Assembly: GCA_947174725.1 (NCBI GenBank)
Contig: CAMWKA010000070.1
Span: 1-7,709, forward strand
Reading direction: 5' to 3'
Source: an uncultured Lachnospiraceae bacterium
Lineage (GTDB): Bacteria > Bacillota > Clostridia > Lachnospirales > Lachnospiraceae
Length of the DNA stretch: 7,709 nt
Positions within the stretch are counted from its first letter, which is position 1. Every line of letters starts with the position of its first letter. Below the pieces are notes generated by a model that saw only the letters and a list, made by a program, of their open reading frames with translations, had not been told where the DNA came from and did not search any database. Position numbers and translations under genes: made by a program. Shown here in pieces: positions 6,578-7,709 of the stretch.

Positions 6578-7642
6578 TCAGCCTTCTGCCGTCTCCAATA
6601 GCTCCCAGCTAAGCGGCGTACCAAATGCAATATCCTCTTTCGCCCGCCTTCCAAGCACTTCTTCATAATACTTCGGCGCCATACCGTAAGCCGGTCTGAC
6701 CACCCGGATATTCTCCGACGTGATCCTCTCGCCCTTTGCGATATCAGCGGATACAAAGATGGACTTTCTGGTATTCCGGCTGCTTTCTTCCTCTGCGGAA
6801 AGCTCATAGCTGACAGTACCCATCGCCCTTTCTGCCTGCCTGATCTCCTCCACCATCCTCCGGTACTCTCCCGGCTCCATAGAAAATGCGGAATCGGGGT
6901 TCTCGATCTCTCTTCCGAGGCAGAAATGCTTCTCGATAATATTTGCTCCCAAAGCAACTGCCGTCACTGCGGCAACGCTTCCCATGGAATGATCCGAAAG
7001 GCCGATGGGAACCTGAAATCTTTCCTTCATATCCGGGATTGTCTTCAGATTCATGTGTGCAGGAATCGCAGGATAAGAACTGCTGCATTTTAACAGAGCA
7101 AGCTGGTCATTGCCCATGGAATGCACTGCAGCCACTGCCTCTTCAATCTCCTGAATCGTCGCCATACCTACCGACATAATCATCGGCTTTCCGGTTGCCG
7201 CCGTTTTTTTGATCAAAGGGATATCCACAACCTCAAAGGATGCGATCTTATAAAAAGAAACATTCATCTGTTCCAAAAAATCCACCGCCGTCGGATCAAA
7301 AGGCGTAGAGAAAAAGTCTATCCCGATCTTATCCGCCTCTTCTTTTAATTCCGGCTGCCATTCCCACGGAGTATATGCTTTGGCATACAGATCATGGAGA
7401 TTCTCCCCTTTCCATGCGTCGCCTTCAAACGTAAAATAGGAATTTCTGCAGTCAAGGGTAATGGTATCTGCGGTATAGGTCTGGATCTTGATGCAGTCGG
7501 CCCCTGCCTCTTTTGCCGCATGGATGATCTCCAGCGCCCGGTTTTTATCCTGTGCATGGTTTGCGGACATCTCCGCAATCAGGTAGGCAGGATATCCGTC
7601 GCCAATGATTCGCTGGTTGATTTTTAATATATGATTATCCAT
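6578..7642 (-). CDS. pseI: Pseudaminic acid synthase PseI (NeuB/SAF family)
   Basis: Cytoplasmic enzyme that condenses 2,4-diacetamido-2,4,6-trideoxy-L-altrose with phosphoenolpyruvate to give pseudaminic acid. The 354-residue length is normal for the family. The NeuB-type barrel shows IAEMSANH (22-29), KIQTYT (52-57), STPFD (112-116), KIASFE (132-137), KCSSSYP (185-191), GLSDHS (214-219) and EKHF (237-240); H218 and H239 sit where NeuB enzymes bind the divalent metal. DSAFS at 250-254 and the YFTFEGDAWKGENLHDLY stretch (69-86) are typical of PseI rather than sialic or legionaminic acid synthases. A C-terminal SAF (antifreeze-like) domain covers about 293-350. The ATG has AGGA six bases upstream. 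It is first of the visible operon, 42 bp ahead of pseG, which supplies its substrate. The paralogues NeuB and LegI are less likely, because pseG and pseF lie alongside. Confidence 0.96.
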   Translation of the reverse strand: MDNHILKINQRIIGDGYPAYLIAEMSANHAQDKNRALEIIHAAKEAGADCIKIQTYTADTITLDCRNSYFTFEGDAWKGENLHDLYAKAYTPWEWQPELKEEADKIGIDFFSTPFDPTAVDFLEQMNVSFYKIASFEVVDIPLIKKTAATGKPMIMSVGMATIQEIEEAVAAVHSMGNDQLALLKCSSSYPAIPAHMNLKTIPDMKERFQVPIGLSDHSMGSVAAVTAVALGANIIEKHFCLGREIENPDSAFSMEPGEYRRMVEEIRQAERAMGTVSYELSAEEESSRNTRKSIFVSADIAKGERITSENIRVVRPAYGMAPKYYEEVLGRRAKEDIAFGTPLSWELLETAEG

Positions 7643-7709
7643 ATTTTTTCCTATCCCTCTGATGATATATCCTGTTTTTCAGACTATTTCTCCAGATCTA
7701 ACGACTTTA
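7643..7709 (-). other. Leader before pseI, possibly including the end of an upstream gene
   Basis: The 67 bases upstream of pseI hold its Shine-Dalgarno (AGGA, 7649-7652, six-base spacer) and a second purine run (AGAGGG, 7655-7660). Two frames entering from the edge could be the tail of an upstream gene: one ends KSLDLEK at a TAG (7686-7684), the other KVVRSGEIV at a TGA (7681-7679). The sequence cannot decide between them. I see no convincing -35/-10 pair or terminator hairpin, so pseI is probably co-transcribed with genes further upstream. Confidence 0.4.

Noticed and set aside
6553..6957. 134-codon open frame on the minus strand within pseI
   Set aside because: A shifted-frame shadow of pseI; rich in Arg and Ser, with no motif and no support for its start.
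7661..7680. AT-rich GATATATC palindrome before pseI as a promoter or operator
   Set aside because: Only eight bases long, with no paired -35 element at a suitable distance; it is too short to support a call.

Overview
The window holds one dense gene cluster, all on the minus strand and so read right to left. It encodes most of the CMP-pseudaminic acid (CMP-Pse) pathway together with glycan-transfer and membrane functions. The pathway protein sequences are of the clostridial type. Gene overlaps are tight, start sites have purine-rich Shine-Dalgarno sequences, base composition is moderate, and the last membrane protein is of a kind I associate with Lachnospiraceae. These point to a Firmicute of class Clostridia, probably a gut Lachnospiraceae. 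That placement is inference; no rRNA or other marker is present.

In transcription order: a short leader (7709-7643) whose start may carry the last codons of an upstream gene; pseI, pseudaminic acid synthase (7642-6578); pseG, the UDP-sugar hydrolase (6535-5483); a family 2 glycosyltransferase overlapping pseG by 32 bp (5514-4489); pseF, CMP-Pse cytidylyltransferase (4472-3774); a 683-residue three-part protein joining a PseH-like GNAT N-acetyltransferase, a membrane acyltransferase-3 domain and a GtrA-type flippase domain (3777-1726); and a large multi-pass membrane protein (1729-47) interrupted by an in-frame amber codon at 1351-1349. The two junctions around the fusion are ATGA stop/start overlaps, so the cluster looks like one translationally coupled operon. 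No terminator or convincing promoter is visible.

Working model: PseB and PseC, expected upstream and outside the window, make the 4-amino sugar. The GNAT domain N-acetylates it, PseG removes UDP, PseI condenses the product with phosphoenolpyruvate, and PseF activates Pse with CTP. The GT2 enzyme is a candidate for placing Pse or a neighbouring sugar onto a glycan. The AT3 and GtrA domains and the GT-C-like membrane protein would acylate, flip or transfer lipid-linked sugars at the membrane. The most unusual items are the GNAT-AT3-GtrA fusion and the apparent breakage of the last gene by a single stop codon, possibly followed by a second early stop near the window edge.
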